From Phycisphaerae bacterium (GTDB lineage: Bacteria; Planctomycetota; Phycisphaerae; Sedimentisphaerales; Anaerobacaceae), in contig JAPLMX010000113.1 in the NCBI GenBank assembly GCA_026386805.1, positions 1 through 35,566 of the forward strand: a stretch of DNA of 35,566 nucleotides, written 5' to 3'. A model generated the notes under the pieces. It worked only from the letters and a program-made list of their open reading frames with translations, had not been told where the DNA came from and did not search any database. Both the position numbers and the translations under genes were made by a program. Of this stretch, positions 15,470-22,823 are shown piece by piece (positions within the stretch are counted from its first letter, which is position 1; each line of letters starts with the position of its first letter).

Positions 15470-15886
15470 TCAGAATTGGTGGAAGTACCGTTCCGTGTCT
15501 TCGTTGGATTTGTGGGGCACCCAGTAACTCTCGGCCGCCGCATCGAATCGCCGGCAAAGCGCGTCCCGGCCGATGAGCCGGAAAACGAGTGCCACGGGTG
15601 TCAGCAACAGGAAATAGAAAGCGGCCAGCAGAATAAGACTGACCACAAAGCCGATGGGCATTCCCACAATGGTCAGGGCGACATAGAGGACGCGTGTGAC
15701 CTTCGTAGAGGTCAGGCTGCACAGGAAGATGGCTGTCCCGGCGGCCAGAACGATGACCGCCCAGAGAATTGCCACGCCCCAAACGAAGGATAGGACAAGT
15801 GCGGCTGCGATCGACGCCAATAAGCCGCTGACGCCGAACACGCGCAACTGCCGGTCTGTCGGATGCCATTCGATTTCTACCAGCAT
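15470..15886 (-). CDS. SxtJ-like membrane protein
   Basis: A 138-residue protein with three or four hydrophobic helices (about 17-35, 38-55, 64-80 and 82-100). The opening VEIEWHPTDRQLRVFGVSGL and the end RLIGRDALCRRFDAAAESYWVPHKSNEDTERYFHQF are typical of the SxtJ family found beside O-carbamoyltransferases. Its ATG overlaps the carbamoyltransferase stop by one base (TGATG), so translation is coupled. The DUF5989 gene follows after 19 bases. No biochemical role is established; it probably places carbamoylation at the membrane. Confidence 0.85.
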   Translation of the reverse strand: MLVEIEWHPTDRQLRVFGVSGLLASIAAALVLSFVWGVAILWAVIVLAAGTAIFLCSLTSTKVTRVLYVALTIVGMPIGFVVSLILLAAFYFLLLTPVALVFRLIGRDALCRRFDAAAESYWVPHKSNEDTERYFHQF

Positions 15887-17721
15887 CAGTCCAACTCAAA
15901 TCGGGCCTTGTATTCGTCGATTTCGTGCTGTTTTGCCTGCGGCTGCTCCTGTTTATACAGGATTTGGTTCTCCAGCACCAGCACATCCATGTTGGTCGCC
16001 ATGAAGCAGCGGTAGGCGTCCTGCGGCGAGCAGACGATCGGTTCGCCCCGGATGTTGAAGCTGGTGTTGATGATGACCGGGCAGCCGGTCCTCTGCTTGA
16101 AGGCCGTAATCAGCTTGTGCAGCCTGGGATGACGTTCCGCGTCCACGGTCTGAATCCGCGCGGAATAGTCCACGTGCGTGACGGCCGGGATGACGCTCCG
16201 CTTGACCTTGAGCTTGTCGAGACCCTGCAAGGATTCAGGATTTGCCTGTGGGCGGAGCCGTTTCTGCTCGCGGACGGCCGCCACGAGCAGCATGTAGGGG
16301 CTATCCTCCTGCGGGCGGGTCTCGAAGTACTCGGCCACGTCCTCCCGCAGCACGCACGGTGCGAACGGGCGGAAGGACTCACGGAACTTGATCTTGAGGT
16401 TCATGGTCGACTGCATTTCCTGGCTCCGCGCATCGCCGAGGATGCTCCGGCTGCCCAAGGCCCGTGGCCCGAACTCCATGCGTCCCTGGAGCCACCCGAT
16501 GACCTTGCCCTCGTCGATCAGCTCGGCGATCCTCGCAATCAGGGCCGGCTCATCGTTGTACGCGTGGTACTTGGCGCCTGCGGAGTCGAGGAACCGGCGG
16601 ATTTGCTCGTCGGAAAACGCTGGCCCCAGGAGCGAGCCCTGTTGCTTGTCCTGCCCATCCACGTGCCGCTCGTTGCCCAAAAGTTGATACCACACGAATA
16701 GGGCCGCGCCCAGCGCGCCACCGGCGTCGCCGGCTGCCGGCTGAATCCAGATGTTTTCGAAGGGCGTCTCTCGCAGGATTCGGCCATTGGCCACGCAGTT
16801 CAACGCCACGCCGCCGGCCAGAGCGAGGTTCTTCATTCCGGTCTGGCGATGGACGTGCCTGGCCGCTCGCAGCATGGCCTCCTCGGTGACGGCCTGGATC
16901 GAAGCCGCGATGTCCATCTCCCTTTGCGTCACCGGGACCTCGGGCCTTCGTGGCGGACCGCCGAAAAGCTGCTCGAACTTGCGGTTCGTCATGACCATCG
17001 TGTGACAGTAGCCGAAATAAGCCATGTTCAACCGAAGCGAGCCGTCGGGCTTGAGGTCGATCAGCTTCTCCAGGATCAAATCGTAGTATTTCGGCTCGCC
17101 ATAGGGGGCCAGCCCCATCAGCTTGTACTCGCCGGAGTTGACCTTAAAGCCGGTGAAGTACGTGAACGCCGAGTACAGCAGGCCCAGCGAGTGCGGGAAT
17201 TGCAGCTCGCAGCTCAGTTGGACCTTGTTGCCCCGGCCGATGCCGAGGCTGGCGGTCGCCCACTCGCCGACGCCATCCATTGTAAGGATCGCCGCCTCTT
17301 CGAACGGCGATGGGAAAAACGCACTGGCGGCGTGGGATTCGTGATGCTCGGTGAAGATATAGCGGCCCTTGTAGGCTCCCTGCAAGGCCTTGTCCATCTC
17401 GCGGGGCAAATGCAGCTTCTGCCGCAGCCAGATGGGCATGCCCGCCAGGAACTGCCGAAACCCGCGCGGTGCATACGCCAGGTAGGTCTCCAAAAGCCGC
17501 TCGAACTTGAGCAAGGGCTTCTCATAGAACACGACGTAGTCAAGGTTTGCAGCAGTCAGGCCCGCCGCTTCTAAGCAGTACTCGACGGCGTGGGAGGGAA
17601 ACCGGCTGTCATGCTTGACCCGGGTGAACCGCTCCTCCTGCGCCGCCGCAACGATTTCCCCGTCCCGCACCAAAGCGGCAGCGCTATCGTGATAAAAGGC
17701 TGAAATTCCCAAGATGTTCAT
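15886..17721 (-). CDS. O-carbamoyltransferase (NodU/CmcH/TobZ/SxtI family)
   Basis: A 611-residue enzyme that uses carbamoyl phosphate and ATP to make carbamoyl-adenylate and then carbamoylates a hydroxyl, typically on a sugar. The N-terminal Kae1-like domain has ISAFYHDSAAAL (residues 6-17) and the metal site HHESHAASAFF (His126 and His130, as the HxxxH of TobZ) with MDGVGEWAT (Asp149). LALAGGVALNCVANGRI and AAGDAGGALGAAL follow. The C-terminal YrdC-like part has GRMEFGPRALGSRSILGD and KFRESFRPFAPCVL. Length is normal. It overlaps the YgiT-type gene by four bases and SxtJ by one. The target is probably an envelope polysaccharide or glycolipid. Confidence 0.93.
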   Translation of the reverse strand: MNILGISAFYHDSAAALVRDGEIVAAAQEERFTRVKHDSRFPSHAVEYCLEAAGLTAANLDYVVFYEKPLLKFERLLETYLAYAPRGFRQFLAGMPIWLRQKLHLPREMDKALQGAYKGRYIFTEHHESHAASAFFPSPFEEAAILTMDGVGEWATASLGIGRGNKVQLSCELQFPHSLGLLYSAFTYFTGFKVNSGEYKLMGLAPYGEPKYYDLILEKLIDLKPDGSLRLNMAYFGYCHTMVMTNRKFEQLFGGPPRRPEVPVTQREMDIAASIQAVTEEAMLRAARHVHRQTGMKNLALAGGVALNCVANGRILRETPFENIWIQPAAGDAGGALGAALFVWYQLLGNERHVDGQDKQQGSLLGPAFSDEQIRRFLDSAGAKYHAYNDEPALIARIAELIDEGKVIGWLQGRMEFGPRALGSRSILGDARSQEMQSTMNLKIKFRESFRPFAPCVLREDVAEYFETRPQEDSPYMLLVAAVREQKRLRPQANPESLQGLDKLKVKRSVIPAVTHVDYSARIQTVDAERHPRLHKLITAFKQRTGCPVIINTSFNIRGEPIVCSPQDAYRCFMATNMDVLVLENQILYKQEQPQAKQHEIDEYKARFELD

Positions 17722-17963
17722 ATCGCGACTTGGAATGACTGCCCCAGAGGCTGGAACTCGTCCAATTCCTGCCGGGCGAGCTTGGCTCGTATTCGCTCAA
17801 ACTGGCTGACGGTCTCCTTGGAGTACAGGCGTTCACCACAATGCAGGCAAACCTCGGCCCGCAGCCTTGCGACCGCGGTGTTTCTCCCTCCACGCAGAAG
17901 TTTCTCAACCTCTTTCTCTACCACTTCGCCGCCACAGATCGGGCACTTATCAAAAGGCAACAT
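17718..17963 (-). CDS. YgiT-type zinc-finger protein (MqsA N-terminal-like)
   Basis: An 81-residue protein with two CxxC pairs (CPICGG at residues 7-12 and CLHCGE at 38-43) spaced as in YgiT/MqsA zinc fingers, followed by a short helical tail. A very strong ribosome site (AAGGAGG) lies inside the end of the preceding DUF4258 gene, and the two genes are joined as TGAAATG. Such pairs of DUF4258 protein and YgiT finger are widespread and resemble toxin-antitoxin modules, the finger being the presumed antitoxin. No helix-turn-helix DNA-binding domain is present. Its stop overlaps the carbamoyltransferase start (ATGA). Confidence 0.85.
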   Translation of the reverse strand: MLPFDKCPICGGEVVEKEVEKLLRGGRNTAVARLRAEVCLHCGERLYSKETVSQFERIRAKLARQELDEFQPLGQSFQVAI

Positions 17964-17964
17964 T

Positions 17965-18276
17965 TCAATGCCTCCTTGTTCGCCAGTCGATCCACCGTTT
18001 GGGATCGGGACGATAGACAGTGATTAAAACCGCCCACTGATTCTCTGCATTATATGCCCACACGCTATGGATGGGTTCTCTTTTGAACGTCTCTCCATAC
18101 CCCAGACAACTGGGGTACGGCTTGTCCTCGGGGTATTCTTCAATGATTTCCCCTTGAAATACACTGGCGAAGACCTCGTCAAAGGAGAGGCGATCTGACT
18201 GAGCCTCTTCATCGGCGTGGTCGGTGATTCGAAGGTGATTATGTCGAATGGCCTGGATGATGTTTCCTATGTCCAC
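17965..18276 (-). CDS. DUF4258 protein, putative toxin of a toxin-antitoxin-like pair
   Basis: About 103 residues from the GTG at 18274-18276 (AAGGCAAACAGGCA in front); the frame is open to 18432 but the upstream part has no family similarity. The conserved core IRHNHLRITDHADEEAQSDRLSFDEVFASVFQGEIIEEYPEDKPYPSCLGYG and the end VWAYNAENQWAVLITVYRPDPKRWIDWRTRR are typical of DUF4258, with the HADEEA and YRPDPKRW motifs. DUF4258 is related to RelE/BrnT-like folds, so RNA cleavage is plausible but unproven. It is the first gene of a five-gene coupled operon. Confidence 0.8.
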   Translation of the reverse strand: MDIGNIIQAIRHNHLRITDHADEEAQSDRLSFDEVFASVFQGEIIEEYPEDKPYPSCLGYGETFKREPIHSVWAYNAENQWAVLITVYRPDPKRWIDWRTRRH

Positions 18277-18823
18277 TGCCTGTTTGCCTTCTGGTAACGT
18301 GCTCGAACATCGATCATCGCAAAACAGCGACCTCTCCATCTTAAAGGGAGACTGTGTGTGATGCAACAGTTGAGGAGTCCGCCGAACGCTGAGACACGAG
18401 TCGGTCGGGCCGAAGAACGGATTGTGACGCACAACGGCGAGCGAGGTCTATTGCAGTTTCGCGAGCGCAGCGCGGCAATCCGCAGATTTCTCGGATTCAA
18501 AGAGAATACCTGGGTAAGGGCAAATGCTTCTGCTACAGTGACTTATGTTGCCGCCGCGCTACCTGTCACAGGTAGGTCGCACTGGCGGCCGTCTCCGAAG
18601 CACTTTTGGGAAGTCGCTTCTTGCTCGTCCCTACCCCGATAATCATAGTCCATTCCCACCCGAGGTTCTCGAGCATGTCGGTGCGGAGTGTGTTCCGGCG
18701 TACATCGTGGCAGAGGCTTCTCTCTTTGCAGGAATCCTGGCTGCACTATGGCAGCATAGAGGCTCTGCCATTTATGTTAGCTGACCCTCGAAGGCTCCAT
18801 GGTTCGGCTTTCTATTCGTTTGT
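18277..18823. other. 547-base gap with no convincing gene
   Basis: No frame here has a family match or a good start. A short palindrome, GCTACCTGTCACAGGTAG (18551-18568), closely resembles one near 34000. The remainder could hold the promoter of the DUF4258 operon, but no clear -35/-10 pair was found. Confidence 0.5.
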
Positions 18824-20878
18824 TCATCTGCCGCCTCCCCAAGTGGCGCGGTTTGATCCGTAGCCGGAACTGATCGGATAGCCGCGTTTACCTGCCCAAG
18901 CACGTCCGGTGTCGCCAAGATCCGGTTGGCCACAGTTGAGGTAATCTTCGGCCAACGTTTTGTCACCGTAGCCTTCAAGCAAATCCGCCATCTCCGGGAT
19001 GCGCGATTCGTCCCCGCGCCGGATCAGGTTCAAGCACGCCTGTTGCACGGCGGCCACGGCGTCCTGCTGCACCGCCGAGAAGAGTGACACGGCCGCGAGT
19101 GCGTCACCGAGCATCTGGGCCGTAGCGCCTCTGGTGGTGGCTGCGTCGAATATCTGCACCCACGATTTCGCTCCGGACTTTCGCGCCGCCGCCAGACGCA
19201 TTGGCATATCGGTCGCGCCAGCGCCGATCCGGCTCAGGGTGGCATTGTCCGAAATCTTGGCCAGCAGAATCTTCAGCACATCACGGTCCGTGACGCGCAA
19301 GCCAGCTTGCTCCAGCGCGGCCGGGTCGCTGAGCCGTCGGGCGGCCGCAGCACGGAGCACGTCGAACTCGCCCTGCAGTGCCAGTGCCAGCAATCCATTG
19401 TTGTCGTTCTCATCGGCCAGTGCTTTTACCCTGCGCTCCAGCGCCCCGTTCGCGAGAACCACGTCGGAAGCCGGGTCCTGTAACGCTTTCTGGAGTCGCC
19501 GCAGGGCTTGCTCACGGTTCTCCTGGTAGTAGGCCGTGAGTGCAACTCGGCGCAATGAATCCTTCTCGCGCAGCGTCTCAATGATGGCGGCGCGTACCGC
19601 CGCCGATGGCTCTGCTGGCAACCGCTGCAGCAAGAACCCGTCGTCCGCTATCCGCGCCACCGCGGCCTGGCGGATCGCCGCCTGGGGTTCTTTCTCCGCC
19701 CATTGGCGTAGGAGGGTCTGGTCAGTGACTTTGCCAATTGCCGCGACGCGAACGTCCAGCCATCTTGTCTCCACGGCCAGTTTGGCCAGCAACGCCTGAT
19801 CTGTGAGATTGTGCACGCCGGCGACGCGGACGTCGGAATCCTCGTCTTCGACAGCGATCTTGGCCAGCAGGCCCTGGTCGGTGAGTTTGTTCACGGCGGC
19901 ACTGCGGATGTTCGAATTCTTGTCTTCGACGGCGACCTTGGCCAAAAGAGCCTGGTCCGTAAGTTTTTCGACGGCGGCGCGCCAGACATCCCTATCCTGG
20001 GCTTCCACGGCAACCTTGGCCAAAGCAGTTTGGTCGTCGAGTTTCGCGACGGCGGCGCGGCGGACATCCCAGTCGACGGCTTCCATGGCAAGCTTGGCCA
20101 AGAGAGCCTGGTTATCCAGTTTCGCGATGGCAGCGCGGCGGACGTGCCCATCCTGGGCCTCCACGGCGACCTTAGCCAATAGAGCTTGGTCAGTGATAGA
20201 CCCGACTTCCAACCGTGATTCGGCGGTGCGCCGGACGTTCCCAGACTTGTCCTCGACGACGACTTTGGCCAGCGTCGCCTGGTCGGTCAGCTTCTCCACG
20301 GCGGCGCGGCGGACCTCCCAATCCTTGGCCTCAACCGCGATCTTGGCGAGCAGGGCTTGGTTGCTCACTTTCCGAGTCAGCTCTGGCTTCACCCACATTC
20401 CCATCTTTGCCAGCACGGCTTGGTCGATGAGCTTCTCCACAACTGCGCGGCGGACAACCGAATCCTCAGACTCGACGGCGACCTTGGCCAACAGAGATTG
20501 GTCGGTAAGTTTCTCGACGGCGGCGCGCCGGACAGACCTATCCCGGGCGTCCACGGTGACCTTGGCCAAAAGAGCCTGATCCGTAAGTTTTTCGACGGCG
20601 GCACTGCGGACGTTCGAGTCCTTGTCCTTGACGGCGATCTTGGCCAGAAGGCCCTGGTCGGTGAGCTTGTTCACGGCGGCACTGCAGACATCCTCATTCT
20701 TGTCCTCCACGGCTACCTTGGCCAAGGTAGCCTGATCAATACTTCGTCCAATTGCCCTTAGACGTTCAAAGGCGAAAGGGCCGTTAATGCGCGGAAACGC
20801 CAGCATCTGAATAATCCAGATAGTCGCGACTCCTACCAGCAGAACACAAACGCCGACAAATACGCGTTTTGTTTTCAT
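18824..20878 (-). CDS. Membrane-anchored protein of tandem 26-residue HEAT-like repeats
   Basis: A 684-residue protein from the ATG at 20876-20878 (open upstream to 21061 without a better start). Residues 4-27 form a membrane helix. Residues 45-440 consist of about fifteen tandem units near 26 residues long with the pattern LTDQALLAKVAVEDKDxxVRRAAVEK: two short helices per unit, like short HEAT or leucine-rich-variant repeats. Units 1-2 and 11-12 are nearly the same, showing recent segmental duplication. The C-terminal 240 residues are less regular helices. It probably is a periplasmic or cytoplasmic scaffold; I know no precise family. A TTGAAA/TATACT promoter lies upstream. Confidence 0.75.
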   Translation of the reverse strand: MKTKRVFVGVCVLLVGVATIWIIQMLAFPRINGPFAFERLRAIGRSIDQATLAKVAVEDKNEDVCSAAVNKLTDQGLLAKIAVKDKDSNVRSAAVEKLTDQALLAKVTVDARDRSVRRAAVEKLTDQSLLAKVAVESEDSVVRRAVVEKLIDQAVLAKMGMWVKPELTRKVSNQALLAKIAVEAKDWEVRRAAVEKLTDQATLAKVVVEDKSGNVRRTAESRLEVGSITDQALLAKVAVEAQDGHVRRAAIAKLDNQALLAKLAMEAVDWDVRRAAVAKLDDQTALAKVAVEAQDRDVWRAAVEKLTDQALLAKVAVEDKNSNIRSAAVNKLTDQGLLAKIAVEDEDSDVRVAGVHNLTDQALLAKLAVETRWLDVRVAAIGKVTDQTLLRQWAEKEPQAAIRQAAVARIADDGFLLQRLPAEPSAAVRAAIIETLREKDSLRRVALTAYYQENREQALRRLQKALQDPASDVVLANGALERRVKALADENDNNGLLALALQGEFDVLRAAAARRLSDPAALEQAGLRVTDRDVLKILLAKISDNATLSRIGAGATDMPMRLAAARKSGAKSWVQIFDAATTRGATAQMLGDALAAVSLFSAVQQDAVAAVQQACLNLIRRGDESRIPEMADLLEGYGDKTLAEDYLNCGQPDLGDTGRAWAGKRGYPISSGYGSNRATWGGGR

Positions 20879-20941
20879 CGCTTCACGCCACACTTCCCAA
20901 ATCGGTTCATAAGCAGGACTCCCGCACACCACGGCTTCCAA

Positions 20942-20971
20942 AGTATAGCACAATATGCGGTCCGATTTCAA
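20942..20971 (-). promoter_or_regulatory. Candidate promoter for the 26-residue-repeat gene
   Basis: On the minus strand TTGAAA (20966-20971) and TATACT (20942-20947) are separated by 18 bases. It lies 64 bases before the chosen start at 20878, which supports that start over the longer frame beginning at 21061. Confidence 0.5.
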
Positions 20972-21055
20972 CGACCCTGAGGGGCGGCCGGTGCAATCAA
21001 GGAGAGATGCCACATGAACCGCGGCACACAATTTTCGTCTTAAGGCAGGTAATTG

Positions 21056-21083
21056 TTGCAAAAGGGCGGTAGTTCGGTAAAAT
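21056..21083 (+). promoter_or_regulatory. Candidate promoter for rpmB
   Basis: TTGCAA (21056-21061) and TAAAAT (21078-21083) are 16 bases apart, about 83 bases before the rpmB start. The GGTAAAATA context also occurs upstream of the Rid gene (11676-11684). Confidence 0.55.
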
Positions 21084-21165
21084 ACTCGTTTTCCCGCCCG
21101 TCAGGGTGTGGGATGGATAATCTGCGACAGAGGCGGTAGCCGTCGCAAAGATGCAGGAGCAGTTT

Positions 21166-21438
21166 ATGTCGAGAGAATGCTTTTTTACGGGCAAAAAGAC
21201 GATTTTTGGCAATGCTATCACCCGGCGTGGCAAGGCCAAGCGGCTGGGCGGCGTCGGCAAGAAGGTGACCGGCGTCACCCGGCGGAAGTTCAAGGCGAAC
21301 ATCCAGAAGGTCCGCGCGGTCGTGGGCGGTGAGGTCCGGCGGGTCCGGGTCTCGGCCAAGGCCATTCGCATGGGCCTGATCCAGAAGCCCCTGAAACGCA
21401 CCTATAAGCCCGGCCAGCAGCAGCAAGCCGGTAAGTAG
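21166..21438 (+). CDS. rpmB: Ribosomal protein bL28
   Basis: A 90-residue basic protein of the large ribosomal subunit. ATG 21166 is chosen because AGGAG stands seven bases before it and it gives the standard opening MSRECFFTGKKTIFGNAITR; an ATG at 21151 would add five residues. RVRVSAKAIRMGLIQKP is the conserved C-terminal part. The central region (AKRLGGVGKKVTGVTRRKFKANIQKVRA) is longer and more basic than in E. coli, and only one Cys is present, so it does not bind zinc. A terminator follows directly, so it is a separate transcript from gatC. Confidence 0.93.
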   Translation: MSRECFFTGKKTIFGNAITRRGKAKRLGGVGKKVTGVTRRKFKANIQKVRAVVGGEVRRVRVSAKAIRMGLIQKPLKRTYKPGQQQQAGK

Positions 21439-21467
21439 TCCAACGCGTTTCCACGTCGTCCTTTCCC

Positions 21468-21499
21468 AGCGGGGCGCGGTTGAGCCTCGCTTTTTCTTT
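21468..21499 (+). terminator. Rho-independent terminator after rpmB
   Basis: AGCGGGGC (21468-21475) pairs with GCCTCGCT (21484-21491), eight pairs with one G-U, an eight-base loop, and is followed by TTTTTCTTT. It lies 30 bases after the rpmB stop. Confidence 0.75.
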
Positions 21500-21504
21500 G
21501 GGAT

Positions 21505-21683
21505 GTGGAGTTCTGCAAAATGGACGTTCGGCCTACTTTGGGAGGGAAAAATCTGCTTCACGATTCTTCCCTCCCAAACCGTGAGCAACTGACAACGAAC
21601 AAGTTAGGCCGATTCTTCACGGAAATCGTGAAACGGATTTCCGTGAAGAATATAGGCCGAACGTCCATTTTGCAGAGCTCCAC
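21505..21683 (-). repeat. Structured repeat element X, copy 1 (outer stem plus two hairpins)
   Basis: A 179-base element. The outer arms 21505-21535 and 21653-21683 are complementary over 31 bases with one G-U. Inside are hairpin A (21537-21553 with 21562-21578, 16 of 17 paired) and hairpin B (21612-21627 with 21636-21651, 16 of 16), with a 33-base unpaired segment between them. The second copy, 31766-31950, has the same plan on the opposite strand, with different stem sequences that still pair. It ends nine bases before the gatC start. Confidence 0.9.
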
Positions 21684-21692
21684 TTAGAATAT

Positions 21693-21998
21693 ATGCAGCA
21701 GAAGATCGACGCACAGCAGGTTCGCAAGGTCGCCAAGCTGGCCAGGCTCGATTTGACCGAGGCGGAGATCGAGGAATTCACCGGTCAGCTCGGGGCGATT
21801 CTCCAATACGTCGAGAAGATGAACGAGCTGGAGACCGCCGAAGTCGAGCCTCTAGCGCATTGTCTGCCGATCCACAATGTCTTTCGGGCGGACCAGGTGC
21901 GCGAGTCGCTGGGGACCGAGAAGACCTTGGCCAATGCTCCCGAGCGAGATGGGGCGTTTTTCAAGGTCCCGAAGATTCTTGAGGACAGTTCCAGTTAG
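21693..21998 (+). CDS. gatC: Glutamyl/aspartyl-tRNA amidotransferase subunit C
   Basis: A 101-residue subunit of the GatCAB complex, which turns Glu-tRNA(Gln) and Asp-tRNA(Asn) into the amide forms. The core matches well: VRKVAKLARLDLTEAEIEEFTGQLGAILQYVEKMNELETAEVEPLAH, then VFRADQVRESL and the end DGAFFKVPKIL. No ribosome site precedes ATG 21693, because structured element X ends nine bases upstream and replaces the usual leader. The alpha/beta hydrolase gene separates it from gatA. Confidence 0.95.
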   Translation: MQQKIDAQQVRKVAKLARLDLTEAEIEEFTGQLGAILQYVEKMNELETAEVEPLAHCLPIHNVFRADQVRESLGTEKTLANAPERDGAFFKVPKILEDSSS

Positions 21999-22050
21999 GA
22001 CCCGTGAAAAGCTGAGTTGACAAATCGATTCGGTGCAGGGAGGTTCGGAC

Positions 22051-22815
22051 ATGAAGAGCTTGCGATTCGGGTGTGTGGCGTTGCTGGTCGTGGGGGTCGG
22101 TTGTCTATCGGGCAGGAGCATGGCGGCCAACGGGAAATCCGCAGGCGGGGGACAAAGCGAGCAGACGTTCCAAAAGGAGATCACGAAAAAGGTCAGCCTG
22201 AAGTACCTGCTGTACCTGCCCAAGGGCTACGGCGAGAAGCAGGACCAGAAGTGGCCGGTGATACTCTTTTTGCACGGGGCGGGCGAGCGGGGCAATGATC
22301 TGAACTTAGTCAAGAAGCACGGCCCGCCGAAGCTGATCGAGGCAGGCAAGGAGTTCCCGTTCATCGTCGTTTCGCCGCAATGTCCGAGCAATAGCTGGTG
22401 GCCGGAGCAGGTGGATGCACTCGTCGGTTTGCTCGATGAGGTCGAATCGAAATACGCGGTGGATCGCGATCGTGAATATCTGACGGGCCTGAGTATGGGT
22501 GGGTTCGGAACGTGGGCCCTGGCTACTCGCTTTCCCGAGCGATTCGCGGCGCTTGCTCCCATCTGCGGCGGGGGCGACCGGTACCTGGTCGGCAGGCTCA
22601 AGAATGTCCCCGTCTGGGTGTTTCACGGCGCCAAGGACCCGGTCGTGCCGCTACAGTCATCGACGGACATGGCCGATGCCCTCAAGCGGGACGGCGGAGA
22701 CGTCCAATTGACGGTCTATCCCGAAGCACAGCACGACGCCTGGACCGAGACCTACAACAATCCGAAACTCTACGAGTGGTTCCTGAGCCACCATAGGGGC
22801 GAGGCAAAGAAGTAG
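22051..22815 (+). CDS. Secreted alpha/beta hydrolase, dienelactone-hydrolase/esterase type
   Basis: A 254-residue protein with an N-terminal signal sequence (MKSLRFGCVALLVVGVGCLS...), a weak lipobox around the Cys and a possible SMA cleavage site. The frame starts at ATG 22051 with GGGAGG upstream. The fold is clear: FLHGAGERGND (oxyanion loop), LTGLSMGGFGTWALA (GxSxG nucleophile), WVFHGAKDPVVPLQSS (Asp) and PEAQHDAW (His), a full catalytic triad. It resembles phospholipase/carboxylesterases and feruloyl-type esterases. It is placed between gatC and gatA, eight bases before gatA, with no obvious link to tRNA amidation. Substrate unknown. Confidence 0.88.
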   Translation: MKSLRFGCVALLVVGVGCLSGRSMAANGKSAGGGQSEQTFQKEITKKVSLKYLLYLPKGYGEKQDQKWPVILFLHGAGERGNDLNLVKKHGPPKLIEAGKEFPFIVVSPQCPSNSWWPEQVDALVGLLDEVESKYAVDRDREYLTGLSMGGFGTWALATRFPERFAALAPICGGGDRYLVGRLKNVPVWVFHGAKDPVVPLQSSTDMADALKRDGGDVQLTVYPEAQHDAWTETYNNPKLYEWFLSHHRGEAKK

Positions 22816-22823
22816 CGCGGTCT

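Noticed and set aside
21040..21588. Open frame of 182 codons on the minus strand across rpmB
   Set aside because: It covers rpmB and part of element X in antisense; rpmB is certain.
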